Positions 1 to 8,300 of a stretch of DNA of 64,000 bases are shown here, piece by piece (the first letter of the stretch is position 1; each line of letters opens with the position of its first letter). Both the position numbers and the translations under genes were made by a program. The notes below the pieces were generated by a model. It had not been told where the DNA came from. It saw nothing but the letters and a program-made list of their open reading frames with translations, and ran no database searches. Source of the stretch: Streptomyces tsukubensis (GTDB taxonomy: Bacteria; Actinomycetota; Actinomycetes; Streptomycetales; Streptomycetaceae). The stretch is from contig NZ_CP020700.1 in NCBI RefSeq assembly GCF_003932715.1, forward strand, positions 2,688,501 to 2,752,500, in the 5' to 3' direction.

Positions 1-605
1 ACCCCGGGGAAGACGTTGAGCGGCAGCAGCATCCCGGAGAAGAACGTCCCCGCCAGCGCGCTCAGCTGCATCACCCCCGCGCCGTCGAGCAGCCAGAACG
101 CGGAGAGCGCCACCAGGTAGCGGATCGCGAAGCTGACCACGAGCCCCAGCCAGATCGCGGCCAGGAACGCGGCCCAGGTCAGCGGGGAGGCCGGCAGGGC
201 CAGATCGAAGACGAACGCGCCGACGCCCATGGGGACGATCCCACGGCCCAGCAGCTGGAACGCGGCCCGGCCGAGGTCCCCGGCCAGCCAGAAGAGCTGC
301 AGGTCCACGGGCCGGTAGAGGTCGATGGCGATATCGCCGCTGCGGATCCGTTCGATCAGTTCGCCCTCGAAGCCGCCGCCCATCATCGCGCAGGCGGTCA
401 GCAGCGCCTGGCCCAGCCAGACATAGGTGAGGGCCTCGTCCAGACCGTAGCCGCCGAGCCGCGGCCGCTGGTCCCAGAGGGCGATGTAGGTGGCCGCGAT
501 GATGAAGCCGAAGACGATGTTGGTGAACATCCCGGCCGCGGTGGCCATCCGATAGGCGGCGAAACGGCGGAATCCGCCGACGGCCACGACTCCGTACAGC
601 CGCAC
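1..605 (-). CDS. ABC-2 type transporter permease, partial (C-terminus outside window)
   Basis: Integral membrane subunit of an ABC exporter. The visible 201 residues start at a GTG with GGAGGG eight bases upstream. They read VRLYGVVAVGGFRRFAAYRM at the N-terminus, followed by hydrophobic segments at about residues 25-42, 62-80, 120-145 and 150-175. The cytoplasmic stretch ERIRSGDIAIDLYRPVDLQ is typical of the ABC-2 / DUF990-like permeases that pair with a daunorubicin-type ATPase. The ATPase and any second permease would lie to the left, outside the window. The substrate cannot be told from sequence. Confidence 0.8.
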   Translation of the reverse strand, partial: MRLYGVVAVGGFRRFAAYRMATAAGMFTNIVFGFIIAATYIALWDQRPRLGGYGLDEALTYVWLGQALLTACAMMGGGFEGELIERIRSGDIAIDLYRPVDLQLFWLAGDLGRAAFQLLGRGIVPMGVGAFVFDLALPASPLTWAAFLAAIWLGLVVSFAIRYLVALSAFWLLDGAGVMQLSALAGTFFSGMLLPLNVFPG

Positions 606-822
606 GTGCGTTTCCCTCCCCGGGCGCTGGTCGTTGTCCTCGGTATCGCGTGCGGCATGCGGCGTACGCAGCACTCGGTGCAGTGGAGTGCGGTGCCGCG
701 CCGTCGTCGCGCCAAAACGCTGGAGCCTAGTACGCGCCACCGCGCCGCGCGACCCGTTTTCGCCGGGATCCCCACCCGCGGGGGTCCGGGGAACAGCAGA
801 CCGAAAAGTGCAGTATGTGCCT

Positions 823-3231
823 ATGAGTGAACAGCCACCGCAGCAGGGCTGGACCCCCCGGGACGGAACGGCCGCCCGGTCGTCGCCGGGCGGGAACTCC
901 GACCGCAGTACGGATCGCAGTACGGATCGCGGTACGGATCGCGGCCCGGGCCGGAGGGGCCGGAACCGGGGCCGCCGGCGGACCGGATGGCGGCGCGCGA
1001 TCCCCACCCGGCGGATGCTCCTGACCGGTTTCGTGACCGTGGCCGCCCTGCTCATCGGCGCGTTCGCCGCCGGATACGCCCTGGTCCACATCCCGCCCGC
1101 GAACGCCACGGCCGTCGCCCAGTCGAACGTCTATCTGTACGAGGACGGCAGCCGGCTCGCCCTCGACGGCGAGGTCAACCGGGAGAACGTACCCCTGTCG
1201 CAGATCCCGCTGACGGTCCAGCAGGCCGTACTCGCCGCCGAGGACCGTGATTTCTACTCGGAGCGGGCGGTGGATCCGAAGGCGATGGTCAGGGCCGCCT
1301 GGAACACCCTGACCGGCAAGGGCAAACAGTCCGGTTCGACCATTACCCAGCAGTATGTGAAGAACTACTACCTCGGCCAGGAGCAGACGCTCTCCCGGAA
1401 GTGGAAGGAGTTCTTCATCGCCATCAAGCTGGGGCGCGAGCAGAGCAAGGGCGAGATCCTCCAGGGGTATCTGAACACCAGCTACTTCGGCCGCAACGCG
1501 TACGGCGCGCAGGCGGCGGCGCAGGCGTACTACGGCACGGACGTGTCGAAGCTGACCACGGCCCAGGGCGCCTATCTGGCGTCCCTGCTGAACGCTCCGA
1601 GCGCGTTCGACGTGACCACCCACCCGGAGAACCGGCCCGCGGCGCTGGCCCGCTGGAACTACACGCTCGACGGCATGGTGAAGACGGGCTGGCTGAGCCC
1701 GTCCGAACGGGCGGCCATGGTCTTCCCCGACCCGCAGAGCGCCCGTCCCGCCACCGGGCTCTCCGGGCAGCGCGGCTATGTGGTGCAGGCGGTGGAGGAG
1801 TATCTGACCTCGGAGGGGATCGTCGACGAGAAGACCCTCGCGGCGGGCGGCTTCCGGATCACGACGACCCTGCAGCGCGGCCGGCAGGACGCGTTCGTGA
1901 AGGCCGTCGACGACCAGGTGACGGACCGGCTGGACCCCGGCCGGCGGGCCGCGGACCGCAATGTGCGGGTGGGGGGCGCGGCAATCGACCCGGAGTCGGG
2001 CCGGGTGGTGGCCCTGTACGGCGGGTTCGACTACACCCGGCAGTACGTGAACAACGCGACCCGCCGTGACTACCAGGTGGGTTCCACCTTCAAGCCGTTC
2101 GTCCTCACTGCGGCGGTCGAGGAGGGTTCCCGTACCCAGGACGGCCGCCGGATCACCCCGAACACGGTCTACGACGGCACCGACCGGCGGCCCGTCCAGG
2201 GCTGGAGCGGCGCCCGCTACGCCCCGGAGAACGAGGACGGCCACTCGTACGGCCCCCTCACGGTCAGGGCTGCCACCGACCGTTCGGTGAACTCGGTCTA
2301 TGCGCAGATGGCGGTGGACGTGGGTCCGGCGCGGGTGAAGCGGACGGCGATCGCCCTGGGCCTCCCCGAGGGCACGCCCGATCTGTCGGCGTCGCCGTCG
2401 ATCGCGCTGGGCCCGGCGACCGCGAGCGTGCTCGATATGGCCGAGGCGTACGCGACCCTCGCCAACCACGGCAGGCACGGCCGCTACACCCTGGTGTCGA
2501 GCATCAGCAAGGACGGCGCGACCGTCGGGCTCCCGGCGCGCGACGAGCGGCAGGCGGTGAGCCGGGAGGCGGCCGACACCACGACGGCGGTGCTGCAGAG
2601 CGTGGTGGACGGCGGTACGGGCACGGCGGCGCAGTCCGCGGGCCGCCCGGCGGCCGGGAAGACGGGTACGGCGGAGGAGGACAAGGCGGCCTGGTTCGCG
2701 GGGTACACGCCGCAGCTGGCGACCGTGGTGGCGGTGATGGGCCAGGATCCGGAGACGGGGGTGCAGAAGCCGCTGTACGGGGCGATGGGCCTGCCGAGGG
2801 TGAACGGTGGCGGGGCGCCCGCGCGGATCTGGGGGCAGTTCACCGGGGACGCGCTGGAGGGCACCGAGATCACCGACTTCGAGCTGCTGACGGCGCCGGG
2901 GTCCTATCAGGAGCAGTCGGAGGCGCCGCCGTCGTCGCCGGGGGCCGAGTCGGGGACGCCGTCGGGCGCGGCGCCGCCGCGGGAGGCGTCGTCCGCGCCG
3001 CCGGGCGGGGTAGTCGAGCCGCCGCCGGTGGTCGGCCCTTCCGTACCGGTGGACACCGGCCCGTCGTCCCTGCCGCTGCCCGGGGGGCTGCTGCCACCGG
3101 CCGGCGCCGGGCCGGGGACGCTGTCGGACCCGGCGGACGGCGTGTTCCGCGACCAGCTCCCGGGGGCGGGGGCGGTGGACGGGGGCACGGGGCTCGCCCC
3201 GAGCCCGCCGGGCCCGCGGCGGCCGTACTGA
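823..3231 (+). CDS. Bifunctional class A penicillin-binding protein (transglycosylase/transpeptidase)
   Basis: Polymerises and cross-links peptidoglycan at the outer face of the membrane. The ATG start (MSEQPPQQGW) is preferred over longer in-frame starts because the upstream part is low-complexity and unlike PBPs. The 802-residue product has a basic, DRST-repeated cytoplasmic tail and one transmembrane helix at about 65-90. A GT51 domain follows with catalytic Glu in AAEDRDFYSE (about residue 140) and the block GSTITQQYVKN. The transpeptidase domain shows STFK (Ser421), SVN (Ser488) and KTGT (Lys613). A Pro/Ser/Gly-rich tail follows from about 700. All catalytic motifs are intact. Confidence 0.93.
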   Translation: MSEQPPQQGWTPRDGTAARSSPGGNSDRSTDRSTDRGTDRGPGRRGRNRGRRRTGWRRAIPTRRMLLTGFVTVAALLIGAFAAGYALVHIPPANATAVAQSNVYLYEDGSRLALDGEVNRENVPLSQIPLTVQQAVLAAEDRDFYSERAVDPKAMVRAAWNTLTGKGKQSGSTITQQYVKNYYLGQEQTLSRKWKEFFIAIKLGREQSKGEILQGYLNTSYFGRNAYGAQAAAQAYYGTDVSKLTTAQGAYLASLLNAPSAFDVTTHPENRPAALARWNYTLDGMVKTGWLSPSERAAMVFPDPQSARPATGLSGQRGYVVQAVEEYLTSEGIVDEKTLAAGGFRITTTLQRGRQDAFVKAVDDQVTDRLDPGRRAADRNVRVGGAAIDPESGRVVALYGGFDYTRQYVNNATRRDYQVGSTFKPFVLTAAVEEGSRTQDGRRITPNTVYDGTDRRPVQGWSGARYAPENEDGHSYGPLTVRAATDRSVNSVYAQMAVDVGPARVKRTAIALGLPEGTPDLSASPSIALGPATASVLDMAEAYATLANHGRHGRYTLVSSISKDGATVGLPARDERQAVSREAADTTTAVLQSVVDGGTGTAAQSAGRPAAGKTGTAEEDKAAWFAGYTPQLATVVAVMGQDPETGVQKPLYGAMGLPRVNGGGAPARIWGQFTGDALEGTEITDFELLTAPGSYQEQSEAPPSSPGAESGTPSGAAPPREASSAPPGGVVEPPPVVGPSVPVDTGPSSLPLPGGLLPPAGAGPGTLSDPADGVFRDQLPGAGAVDGGTGLAPSPPGPRRPY

Positions 3232-3624
3232 GGGGGCGGCGGTACGGGGCCTGATGCGGCCGTACGGGTGCGGTGGGCGGCGCGGCCGTACGGGATCGGG
3301 CGGGCGCGGGTGCCGTCGCCGGGGCAAGCGCGCGGGCTGCGCCGTACGTGCCCCGGCGGGGCCGGACCGGCGGGCCCGGCAGGCGAAGGGGCCGTACGGA
3401 ACCGCGCGGGCTCGGGCGCCGGTACAGGGGGCGGATGCGCTGGACGGTGCGGGGCACGGCCCGGGCCGTAGGCGCCGCCGCGGCGAGCGGACACGCCGAA
3501 CCGACCGCCGGAAGTGCGCCCGGCGGTCGGTGGACTCGGGAAACTCGGGGAACTCGGGGAACTCGGGGAACTCGGGGAACTCGGGAAAACAGAGCTCCGG
3601 GAGTCGGAGGCGCTGACGCGCCCG
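3232..3624. other. Intergenic region without a supported gene; contains a 9-bp tandem repeat
   Basis: Very GC-rich DNA between the convergent PBP and guanidinium exporter genes. Several short open frames exist in all phases, but none has a ribosome site or recognisable protein. The only clear structure is the 9-bp repeat listed separately. Both neighbouring genes end here, so transcription termination is expected, but I see no convincing hairpin followed by a T-run. Confidence 0.6.
3533..3588. repeat. 9-bp tandem repeat, unit AACTCGGGG
   Basis: Five near-perfect head-to-tail copies of AACTCGGGG, flanked by degenerate copies on each side. It lies just downstream of the stop codon of the guanidinium exporter gene on the other strand. 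The period is a multiple of three, which explains the open frames in several phases. Confidence 0.85.
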
Positions 3625-3945
3625 TCAGTGGCCGGAGGTCGCCTTCAGGCCCACGACCGCGACCAGCAGCAGCGACACGAAGAAGATCCGCGCCGCGGTC
3701 ACCGGCTCATTGAGGATGGCCATGCCGAGAATCGCGGCACCCGCCGCGCCGATACCGACCCAGACTCCGTAGGCCGTACCGATGGGAAGGGTCTTCGCCG
3801 CCTGGGCCAGCAGATACATGCTGGCGACGATCCCGGCTCCGGTGAAGACACTGGGCCACAGCTTGGTGAAGCCCTCCGTGTACTTCATCCCGATCGACCA
3901 GCCGACCTCCAGCAGACCGGCGATGATCAGCAGAACCCATGCCAC
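3625..3945 (-). CDS. gdx: SMR-family guanidinium exporter (Gdx/SugE type)
   Basis: Small multidrug resistance family protein of 106 residues that exports guanidinium in exchange for protons as an antiparallel dimer. The GTG start (VAWVLLIIAGLLEVGWSIGM) has GGAGG seven bases upstream. Four hydrophobic helices fill the protein. The helix-1 motif AGLLEVGW carries the conserved central Glu, and the helix-4 region GLKATSGH closes it. The length is normal for the family. Regulation is visible: a guanidine-III riboswitch lies 52 bases upstream, which is the main reason for preferring the Gdx over the Qac subgroup. Confidence 0.9.
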   Translation of the reverse strand: MAWVLLIIAGLLEVGWSIGMKYTEGFTKLWPSVFTGAGIVASMYLLAQAAKTLPIGTAYGVWVGIGAAGAAILGMAILNEPVTAARIFFVSLLLVAVVGLKATSGH

Positions 3946-3997
3946 GACGGCACCTCCGAGACGCTCGAAGCTCCGTGAAGGAGCTACTTCTGGGGGT

Positions 3998-4038
3998 GCG
4001 TCGTCTTTGCAGAGCCCGGTACGGCGCGTCTCGTCGGG
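3998..4038 (-). promoter_or_regulatory. Guanidine-III riboswitch (ykkC-III)
   Basis: Read on the minus strand the element begins CCCGACGAGACGCGCCGTAC and ends CAAAGACGACGC. Helix P1 is CCCG with CGGG, the ACGAG and CGCCGTAC blocks match the known class III consensus, and GCGCCGT can pair with ACGACGC as the pseudoknot with one C/A mismatch. It is about 41 nt, the usual size. It precedes the SMR exporter gene, the usual partner. The leader between it and the start codon contains a short AGCTCC/GGAGCT hairpin before the ribosome site, suggesting translational control. Confidence 0.85.
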
Positions 4039-4069
4039 ATGTCCCCACCTTAGCAAAGCGCAGGCAAAA

Positions 4070-4095
4070 GCCCCGGTGATCCCGGTCACCGGGGC
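4070..4095 (-). terminator. Rho-independent terminator of the Cpn10-like gene
   Basis: On the minus strand GCCCCGGTGA and TCACCGGGGC form a ten-base-pair stem with a six-base loop, followed by TTTTG. It lies between the Cpn10-like stop codon and the guanidine riboswitch. Confidence 0.8.
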
Positions 4096-4127
4096 CGTAC
4101 GACGGAGGTGCCGGAGGCACCCGCCGG

Positions 4128-4487
4128 TCAGAGATACAGGCCGGTGGAGTTCTCGGAGCCCTGGAAGCGGTCGGCGGCGACCGCGTGCAGATCGCGTTCC
4201 CGCATCAGTACGTACGCCACGCCACGGACCTCGACCTCGGCCCGGTCCTCGGGGTCGTACAGCACCCGGTCGCCGGGCTCCACGGTGCGGACGTTCTGGC
4301 CGACCGCGACCACCTCGGCCCAGGAGAGCCGGCGGCCCACCGCTGCCGTCGCGGGGATCACGATGCCGCCGCTGGAGCGCCGCTCGCCCTCCGGGATATC
4401 GGTCCTGACCAGCACACGGTCGTGCAGCATCCGGATGGGCAGCTTGTCGTGCTGGGTGTTCTTGTTCTGCGTGGTGTTCGCGCTCAC
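4128..4487 (-). CDS. Cpn10/GroES-family protein
   Basis: Cytoplasmic protein of 119 residues with a co-chaperonin fold. RMLHDRVLVRTDIPEGERRS at about 19-38 is followed by GGIVIP, then AEVVAVGQ and VEPGDRVLYDP, the order seen in GroES. The mobile-loop region RRSSGGIVIP is present. It has an extra polar N-terminus (MSANTTQNKNTQHDK). There is no groEL next to it, so it is probably an accessory paralogue rather than the housekeeping GroES. Its function as a co-chaperone is inferred from the fold only. Confidence 0.82.
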   Translation of the reverse strand: MSANTTQNKNTQHDKLPIRMLHDRVLVRTDIPEGERRSSGGIVIPATAAVGRRLSWAEVVAVGQNVRTVEPGDRVLYDPEDRAEVEVRGVAYVLMRERDLHAVAADRFQGSENSTGLYL

Positions 4488-4558
4488 GCGTGCAACCTAC
4501 CCGCACCCGCGCCGGACGGGGCCCGCCGGGGGCCCGGGAGCCGTACCGCCATCGCCGG

Positions 4559-4882
4559 TCAGCTCTTGTGCTTGCGGGAGGAGGAGACCACCAGCAGGCC
4601 CACCAGTCCGACGACGACCGCGGCCACGGGGAGCAGCCGCTCCAGACGCGGCGAGCCGTCGTCGCCGACGAACTTGGCGCGGACGTCGGAGACCGTGCGC
4701 TGGACGGCGTCCATCGCCTGGCCCTTGGCCTGGTCCACCTGGGAGGCGACCTTCGCCTTGGCGTCACCGACGATGGTCTTCGGGTGCACCCGTACCCCGA
4801 TCTCGTCGAGGGTCTCGGCCAACTGTCCGCGCCTGCGCACGATGTCCGCCTCGATTTGCGCTGGGGTCCTCGCGTCCGACAC
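4559..4882 (-). CDS. DUF3618 family membrane-anchored protein
   Basis: Small protein of 107 residues. The N-terminus MSDARTPAQIEADIVRRRGQ followed by LAETLDEIGVRVHP is the DUF3618 signature of Actinobacteria. The middle is a charged amphipathic helix rich in Ala, Lys and Gln that could form a coiled coil. One C-terminal helix at about 84-103 is followed by SSSRKHKS, so it is likely tail-anchored with the N-terminus in the cytoplasm. No biochemical role is known to me. Confidence 0.85.
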   Translation of the reverse strand: MSDARTPAQIEADIVRRRGQLAETLDEIGVRVHPKTIVGDAKAKVASQVDQAKGQAMDAVQRTVSDVRAKFVGDDGSPRLERLLPVAAVVVGLVGLLVVSSSRKHKS

Positions 4883-5050
4883 CGCGCCGCCTCCGTGATT
4901 GGTTCCGTCGTTGGTTCTCCGGCCGGATCCGTACAGATCCGGTGTTTCTCATCGACAGTCTGTCAGCTCGGCGGGCCCCGCACCCCACGGCACCCCCATT
5001 ACGCTCGACGGCGTACACCACTCCCGTCTTCCGAGGAGAACCCGAAGAGC

Positions 5051-5518
5051 ATGAGCGACCGCCTCCAGCCCGGCGACCCGGCGCCCGACTTCACCCTGCC
5101 CGACGCGGACGGCAACGAGGTATCCCTCGCCTCCCACCGGGGCCGCAAGGTCATCGTCTACTTCTACCCGGCCGCGCTGACCCCCGGCTGCACCAAGCAG
5201 GCCTGCGATTTCACCGACAATCTGGAGGTGCTGGCCGGGGCCGGCTACGACGTCATCGGGGTCTCGCCGGACCGGCCGGAGAAGCTGGCGAAGTTCCGGG
5301 AGAAGGAGAACCTGAAGGTCACCCTGGTCGGGGACCCCGACAAGGAGGTGCTGCGGGCGTACGGCGCCTTCGGCGAGAAGAAGCTGTACGGCAAGGTCGT
5401 GACCGGTGTCATCCGGTCCACGGTGATCGTGGACGAGGACGGCAAGGTCGAGCGGGCGCTCTACAACGTCCGGGCGACCGGCCATGTCGCCAAGATCATC
5501 AAGGACCTGGGGATCTGA
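5051..5518 (+). CDS. bcp: Thioredoxin-dependent peroxiredoxin, Bcp/PrxQ type
   Basis: Reduces hydrogen peroxide and organic hydroperoxides in the cytoplasm using thioredoxin. The 155-residue protein has the PrxQ active site LTPGCTKQACDF, with the peroxidatic Cys47 and resolving Cys52 five residues apart. FTLPDADGNEVSL precedes it and VIGVSPD and TVIVDEDG follow, all typical. The ATG is preceded by GAGGAGAA. It is a monocistronic gene on the plus strand just before a tRNA gene. Confidence 0.95.
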   Translation: MSDRLQPGDPAPDFTLPDADGNEVSLASHRGRKVIVYFYPAALTPGCTKQACDFTDNLEVLAGAGYDVIGVSPDRPEKLAKFREKENLKVTLVGDPDKEVLRAYGAFGEKKLYGKVVTGVIRSTVIVDEDGKVERALYNVRATGHVAKIIKDLGI

Positions 5519-5604
5519 CCCCGGGGCCGGGCCCGCACAGGCTTCTATCACCTGCCGATATCGGGCGGGAGACCGCCGCGGCAGCCAGTACAGTAAGCGG
5601 CGAC

Positions 5605-5679
5605 GGGCCCGTACCCCAGTTGGCCAGAGGGCGCCGGTTTAGGTCCGGTGTGTCGTGGGTTCGAGTCCCACCGGGCTCA
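5605..5679 (+). tRNA. tRNA, anticodon UAG (Leu by code), class I body
   Basis: A complete 75-nt cloverleaf: acceptor GGGCCCG/CGGGCTC with one G-U pair, discriminator A, D arm CCC/GGG, anticodon stem GCCGG/CCGGT around loop TTTAGGT, variable loop of only five bases (GTGTC), T arm GTGGG/CCCAC with TTCGAGT loop. The anticodon at 5640-5642 is TAG, which reads the leucine codon CUA. CCA is not encoded. Ordinary tRNA-Leu genes have a long variable arm; this one does not, so the amino-acid identity is uncertain. Confidence 0.85.
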
Positions 5680-5692
5680 TCAGCAGACGTCA

Positions 5693-5723
5693 GGGCGCGG
5701 CTCCCGCAGCGGGAGCCGCGCCC
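5693..5723 (+). terminator. Terminator hairpin after the tRNA gene
   Basis: GGGCGCGGCTCCCGC pairs with GCGGGAGCCGCGCCC over 14 base pairs with a tiny loop, 14 bases after the tRNA. There is no real T-run, as is common in Streptomyces. It could also serve rdgB, which converges from the right. Confidence 0.75.
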
Positions 5724-5780
5724 TTGCGCATGCCGTACGGGTACGGGACTTCCCTATGCCGTACGGGGTACGGGTACGGG

Positions 5781-6383
5781 TCAGCCGACCAGTTCGCGCA
5801 CCACGGGCACCAGCGCGCGGAACGCCTTGCCCCGGTGGCTGATCGCGTTCTTCTCGTCCGGGCTCAGTTCGGCGCAGGTGCGGTCCATGCCCTCGGGCTG
5901 GAGGATCGGGTCGTAGCCGAAGCCGTTGGTTCCGGCGGGCACCGGGCGCAGGGTGCCCAGGAGGCGGCCCTCGACGACGCGTTCGGTGCCGTCGGGCAGG
6001 GCGAGGGCGGCGGCGCAGAAGAAGTGGGCGCCGCGGTGCTCGGGGGCGATATCGGAGAGCTGGGCGAGCAGCAGGTTCAGATTGGCGGTGTCGTCGCCGT
6101 GGGTGCCGGCCCAGCGGGCGGAGAAGATTCCGGGGGCGCCACCGAGGACGTCCACGCAGAGGCCCGAATCGTCGGCGACGGCGGGCAGCCCGGTGGCCTT
6201 GGCCAGGGCGTGCGCTTTGAGCAGGGCGTTCTCGGCGAAGGTGGTGCCGGTCTCCTTGACGTCCGGGACCTCGGGGTAGGCGTCGGTGCCGACGAGGGCG
6301 TGCGGCAGCTCGGCCGCGGCGAGGATCGCCCGGAGCTCGGTGATCTTTCCGGCGTTGCGGGTGGCGAGAACGATACGGGTCAT
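5781..6383 (-). CDS. rdgB: XTP/dITP diphosphatase (RdgB/HAM1)
   Basis: Hydrolyses non-canonical purine nucleoside triphosphates (dITP, XTP) to monophosphates, keeping them out of DNA. The 200-residue protein begins MTRIVLATRNAGKITELRAI, the substrate-binding start of the family. It contains ADDSGLCVD (metal-binding Asp) and GFGYDPIL, and ends with SHRGKAFRAL, all hallmark blocks. It lies downstream of rph and a lipoprotein gene on the same strand, a neighbourhood common in actinobacteria. Confidence 0.95.
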   Translation of the reverse strand: MTRIVLATRNAGKITELRAILAAAELPHALVGTDAYPEVPDVKETGTTFAENALLKAHALAKATGLPAVADDSGLCVDVLGGAPGIFSARWAGTHGDDTANLNLLLAQLSDIAPEHRGAHFFCAAALALPDGTERVVEGRLLGTLRPVPAGTNGFGYDPILQPEGMDRTCAELSPDEKNAISHRGKAFRALVPVVRELVG

Positions 6384-6467
6384 GCCCCGATTATCGGCCG
6401 TGCGGAGGGGCGCGGGTGACGGCCCCGGGGCGGCCGGGGCCCGTCGTACCGCCGCGCCCTCACCCGG

Positions 6468-6851
6468 TCACGGGGTGCAGACCTTGCCGATCTCCTTGCC
6501 GGCGTCCCGGAGGGGACCGATGTCGACGGTGTTCCCGCCGTCCTCGATGGCCTTGCGGATGTTGTCGATCCCGGTGTCGAGGTCCTTGACGGCCTTCTCC
6601 AGATCGGCGTTGTCCGTCTTGTCGTTGAGTTCCTTCAGCTCTTTGTCGATGTCCTTCAGGGCCTCGCGGGCCTTGGTGGGGTCCTCGGCGGCGTTGGAGA
6701 CGGCGGTCTGGAGGTTGTCGATGCTGCTGGTGACGGCTTCTGCGGTGTCCACGCAGTCGAGTGCCTTGTCGACGGCGCTGCACCCGGTGACGATCGGAAC
6801 GGTCAGCGCTGCTGCGGCGATGGCCACGGCGATACGGCGGCGCGCGGGCAT
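6468..6851 (-). CDS. Small secreted lipoprotein with helical repeat region
   Basis: 127 residues. The N-terminus MPARRRIAVAIAAAALTVPI is a signal peptide ending in a lipobox, IVTGC, with lipidated Cys24. The mature part is a charged helix rich in Asp, Lys and Glu (ALKDIDKELKELNDK, LEKAVKDLDTGIDNIRKA) likely to form a coiled coil, and ends in KVCTP, leaving one extra Cys. It sits between rph and rdgB on the same strand. The function is unknown; similar small lipoproteins are common in Streptomyces. Confidence 0.85.
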   Translation of the reverse strand: MPARRRIAVAIAAAALTVPIVTGCSAVDKALDCVDTAEAVTSSIDNLQTAVSNAAEDPTKAREALKDIDKELKELNDKTDNADLEKAVKDLDTGIDNIRKAIEDGGNTVDIGPLRDAGKEIGKVCTP

Positions 6852-7030
6852 GGCGGTTTCCTCCCCCAGGGCCGTCCGGGGACCGTCCCCGGTGGCCGGG
6901 CGCACGGTGGTGCCGTGCGCCCGTGTCCCCAAGGACGCCGGGGTGGGGGCGCCGGGTTGCTCGCCCGGCCTCCCCCGCCGGTTACCGGCCAGCGACCCGT
7001 CCGGATCCGTCCGAGCCCCCTCGGGATCGG

Positions 7031-7771
7031 TCAGGCGGATGCGGTCGTCTCGTCGAGGGCGGCCCGCTGCAGAGCGGCCAGGTCGGCGCAGCCCCCGGCG
7101 GCCAGGTCGAGGAGGGCGTTGAGCTCCTTGCGGTCGAAGGGCTCGGCCTCGGCGGTGCCCTGGACCTCGACGAAGCGGCCGTCCCCGGTGCAGACGACGT
7201 TCATATCGGTGTCGGCGCGGACGTCCTCCTCGTAGCGGAGGTCGAGCAGCGGCACACCGTCGACGATGCCGACGGAGACGGCGCCGACGGTCCCGATGAG
7301 CGGCTTCCGTCCGGCGCGGATCAGCTTCTTGCCCTGCGCCCAGGCGACGGCGTCGGCGAGGGCGACGTACGCGCCGGTGATCGCGGCGGTGCGGGTGCCG
7401 CCGTCGGCCTGGAGGACGTCGCAGTCCAGGACCACGGTGTTCTCGCCGAGGGCCTTGGTGTCGACGACGGCCCGCAGGGAGCGGCCGATGAGCCGGCTGA
7501 TCTCGTGGGTGCGGCCGCCGATCCGGCCGCGGACGGACTCCCGGTCGCCGCGGGTGTTGGTGGCGCGCGGCAGCATCGAGTACTCGGCCGTCACCCAGCC
7601 CTCGCCGCTGCCCTTGCGCCAGCGGGGCACGCCCTCGGTGAAGGAGGCGGTGCAGAGGACCTTGGTGTCCCCGAAGGAGATGAGGACGGAGCCCTCGGCG
7701 TGCTTGCTCCACCCGCGTTCGATGGTGACGGGACGGAGCTGTTCGGCGGTGCGGCCGTCGATACGAGACAT
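7031..7771 (-). CDS. rph: Ribonuclease PH
   Basis: Phosphorolytic 3'-exoribonuclease that trims the 3' ends of tRNA precursors. The 246-residue protein starts [20 protein letters not shown] and shows the family blocks [19 protein letters not shown], the phosphate-binding region [20 protein letters not shown], and [19 protein letters not shown]. Length and motifs are normal. The ATG is the first plausible start; longer forms have no family similarity. Confidence 0.96.
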   Translation of the reverse strand: MSRIDGRTAEQLRPVTIERGWSKHAEGSVLISFGDTKVLCTASFTEGVPRWRKGSGEGWVTAEYSMLPRATNTRGDRESVRGRIGGRTHEISRLIGRSLRAVVDTKALGENTVVLDCDVLQADGGTRTAAITGAYVALADAVAWAQGKKLIRAGRKPLIGTVGAVSVGIVDGVPLLDLRYEEDVRADTDMNVVCTGDGRFVEVQGTAEAEPFDRKELNALLDLAAGGCADLAALQRAALDETTASA

Positions 7772-7850
7772 GGGCCCGAGCCTATCGGCAGATCGGGGCC
7801 GGTCCGTCCGGTGGAGGGAACGGGCGAGAACAGGAGGCGGCCGGACGCAC

Positions 7851-7886
7851 GGAAGGGCTCCCGCCGTCGTCGGCGGAAGCCCTTCC
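7851..7886 (-). terminator. Terminator downstream of nagF
   Basis: A long inverted repeat: GGAAGGGCT and CGCCG pair with CGGCGG and AGCCCTTCC around a four-base loop. It lies between the nagF stop codon and the rph start on the same strand, so it probably ends the nagF transcript. Confidence 0.75.
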
Positions 7887-7903
7887 ACGGGTGACCGCGA
7901 AGG

Positions 7904-8137
7904 TCACATCATGTCTTCGATCTCCGCGGCGATCGGGTCGGCGTCGGTGCCGATGACGACCTGGATCGCGGTGCCCATCTTGACGACGCCGTGGGCACCG
8001 GCGGCCTTGAGGCCGGCCTCGTCCACCTTGCCGGGGTCGATGACCTCGGTCCGCAGCCGGGTGATGCAGCCCTCGACCTCTTCGATGTTCTCGACTCCGC
8101 CGAGCGCGGCGACGATCTTCTCAGCCTTGGTGGCCAT
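7904..8137 (-). CDS. nagF: PTS system GlcNAc-specific EIIB component
   Basis: Free-standing phosphotransferase IIB domain of 77 residues that passes phosphate from EIIA to the sugar held by the IIC permease. The phosphorylated Cys is in EVEGCITRLR, the signature of the glucose/GlcNAc IIB family. The start ATG (MATKAEKIVAALGG) has a GGGAGAA ribosome site. It is divergent from an EIIC gene that lacks its own IIB domain, and in Streptomyces coelicolor the equivalent gene next to nagE1/nagE2 is nagF. A DasR site lies in the shared intergenic region. Confidence 0.88.
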   Translation of the reverse strand: MATKAEKIVAALGGVENIEEVEGCITRLRTEVIDPGKVDEAGLKAAGAHGVVKMGTAIQVVIGTDADPIAAEIEDMM

Positions 8138-8300
8138 AAGTTCTCCCTGGTGTTCCCCGGCACCCTCGGCGGGGCGCTCGGCGCTGCCTCGGCCCGCGAT
8201 CGGCCGCTTTGTCACGGTAACGCACGGTTGGCCCAACTTCACGGGCGAGTAACCGGCCCGTACCCAATGATGACGATCACGGCCCGCGACCGTACACGCA

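Noticed and set aside
634..822. N-terminal extension of the penicillin-binding protein
   Set aside because: The upstream 63 codons are promoter-like, Cys/Arg-rich and unlike PBPs; the ATG at 823 starts a normal cytoplasmic tail.
727..3327. Long open frame antisense to the penicillin-binding protein
   Set aside because: The high GC third-position bias keeps the opposite strand open. The product is Arg/Pro/His-rich without domains and the sense frame has all PBP motifs.
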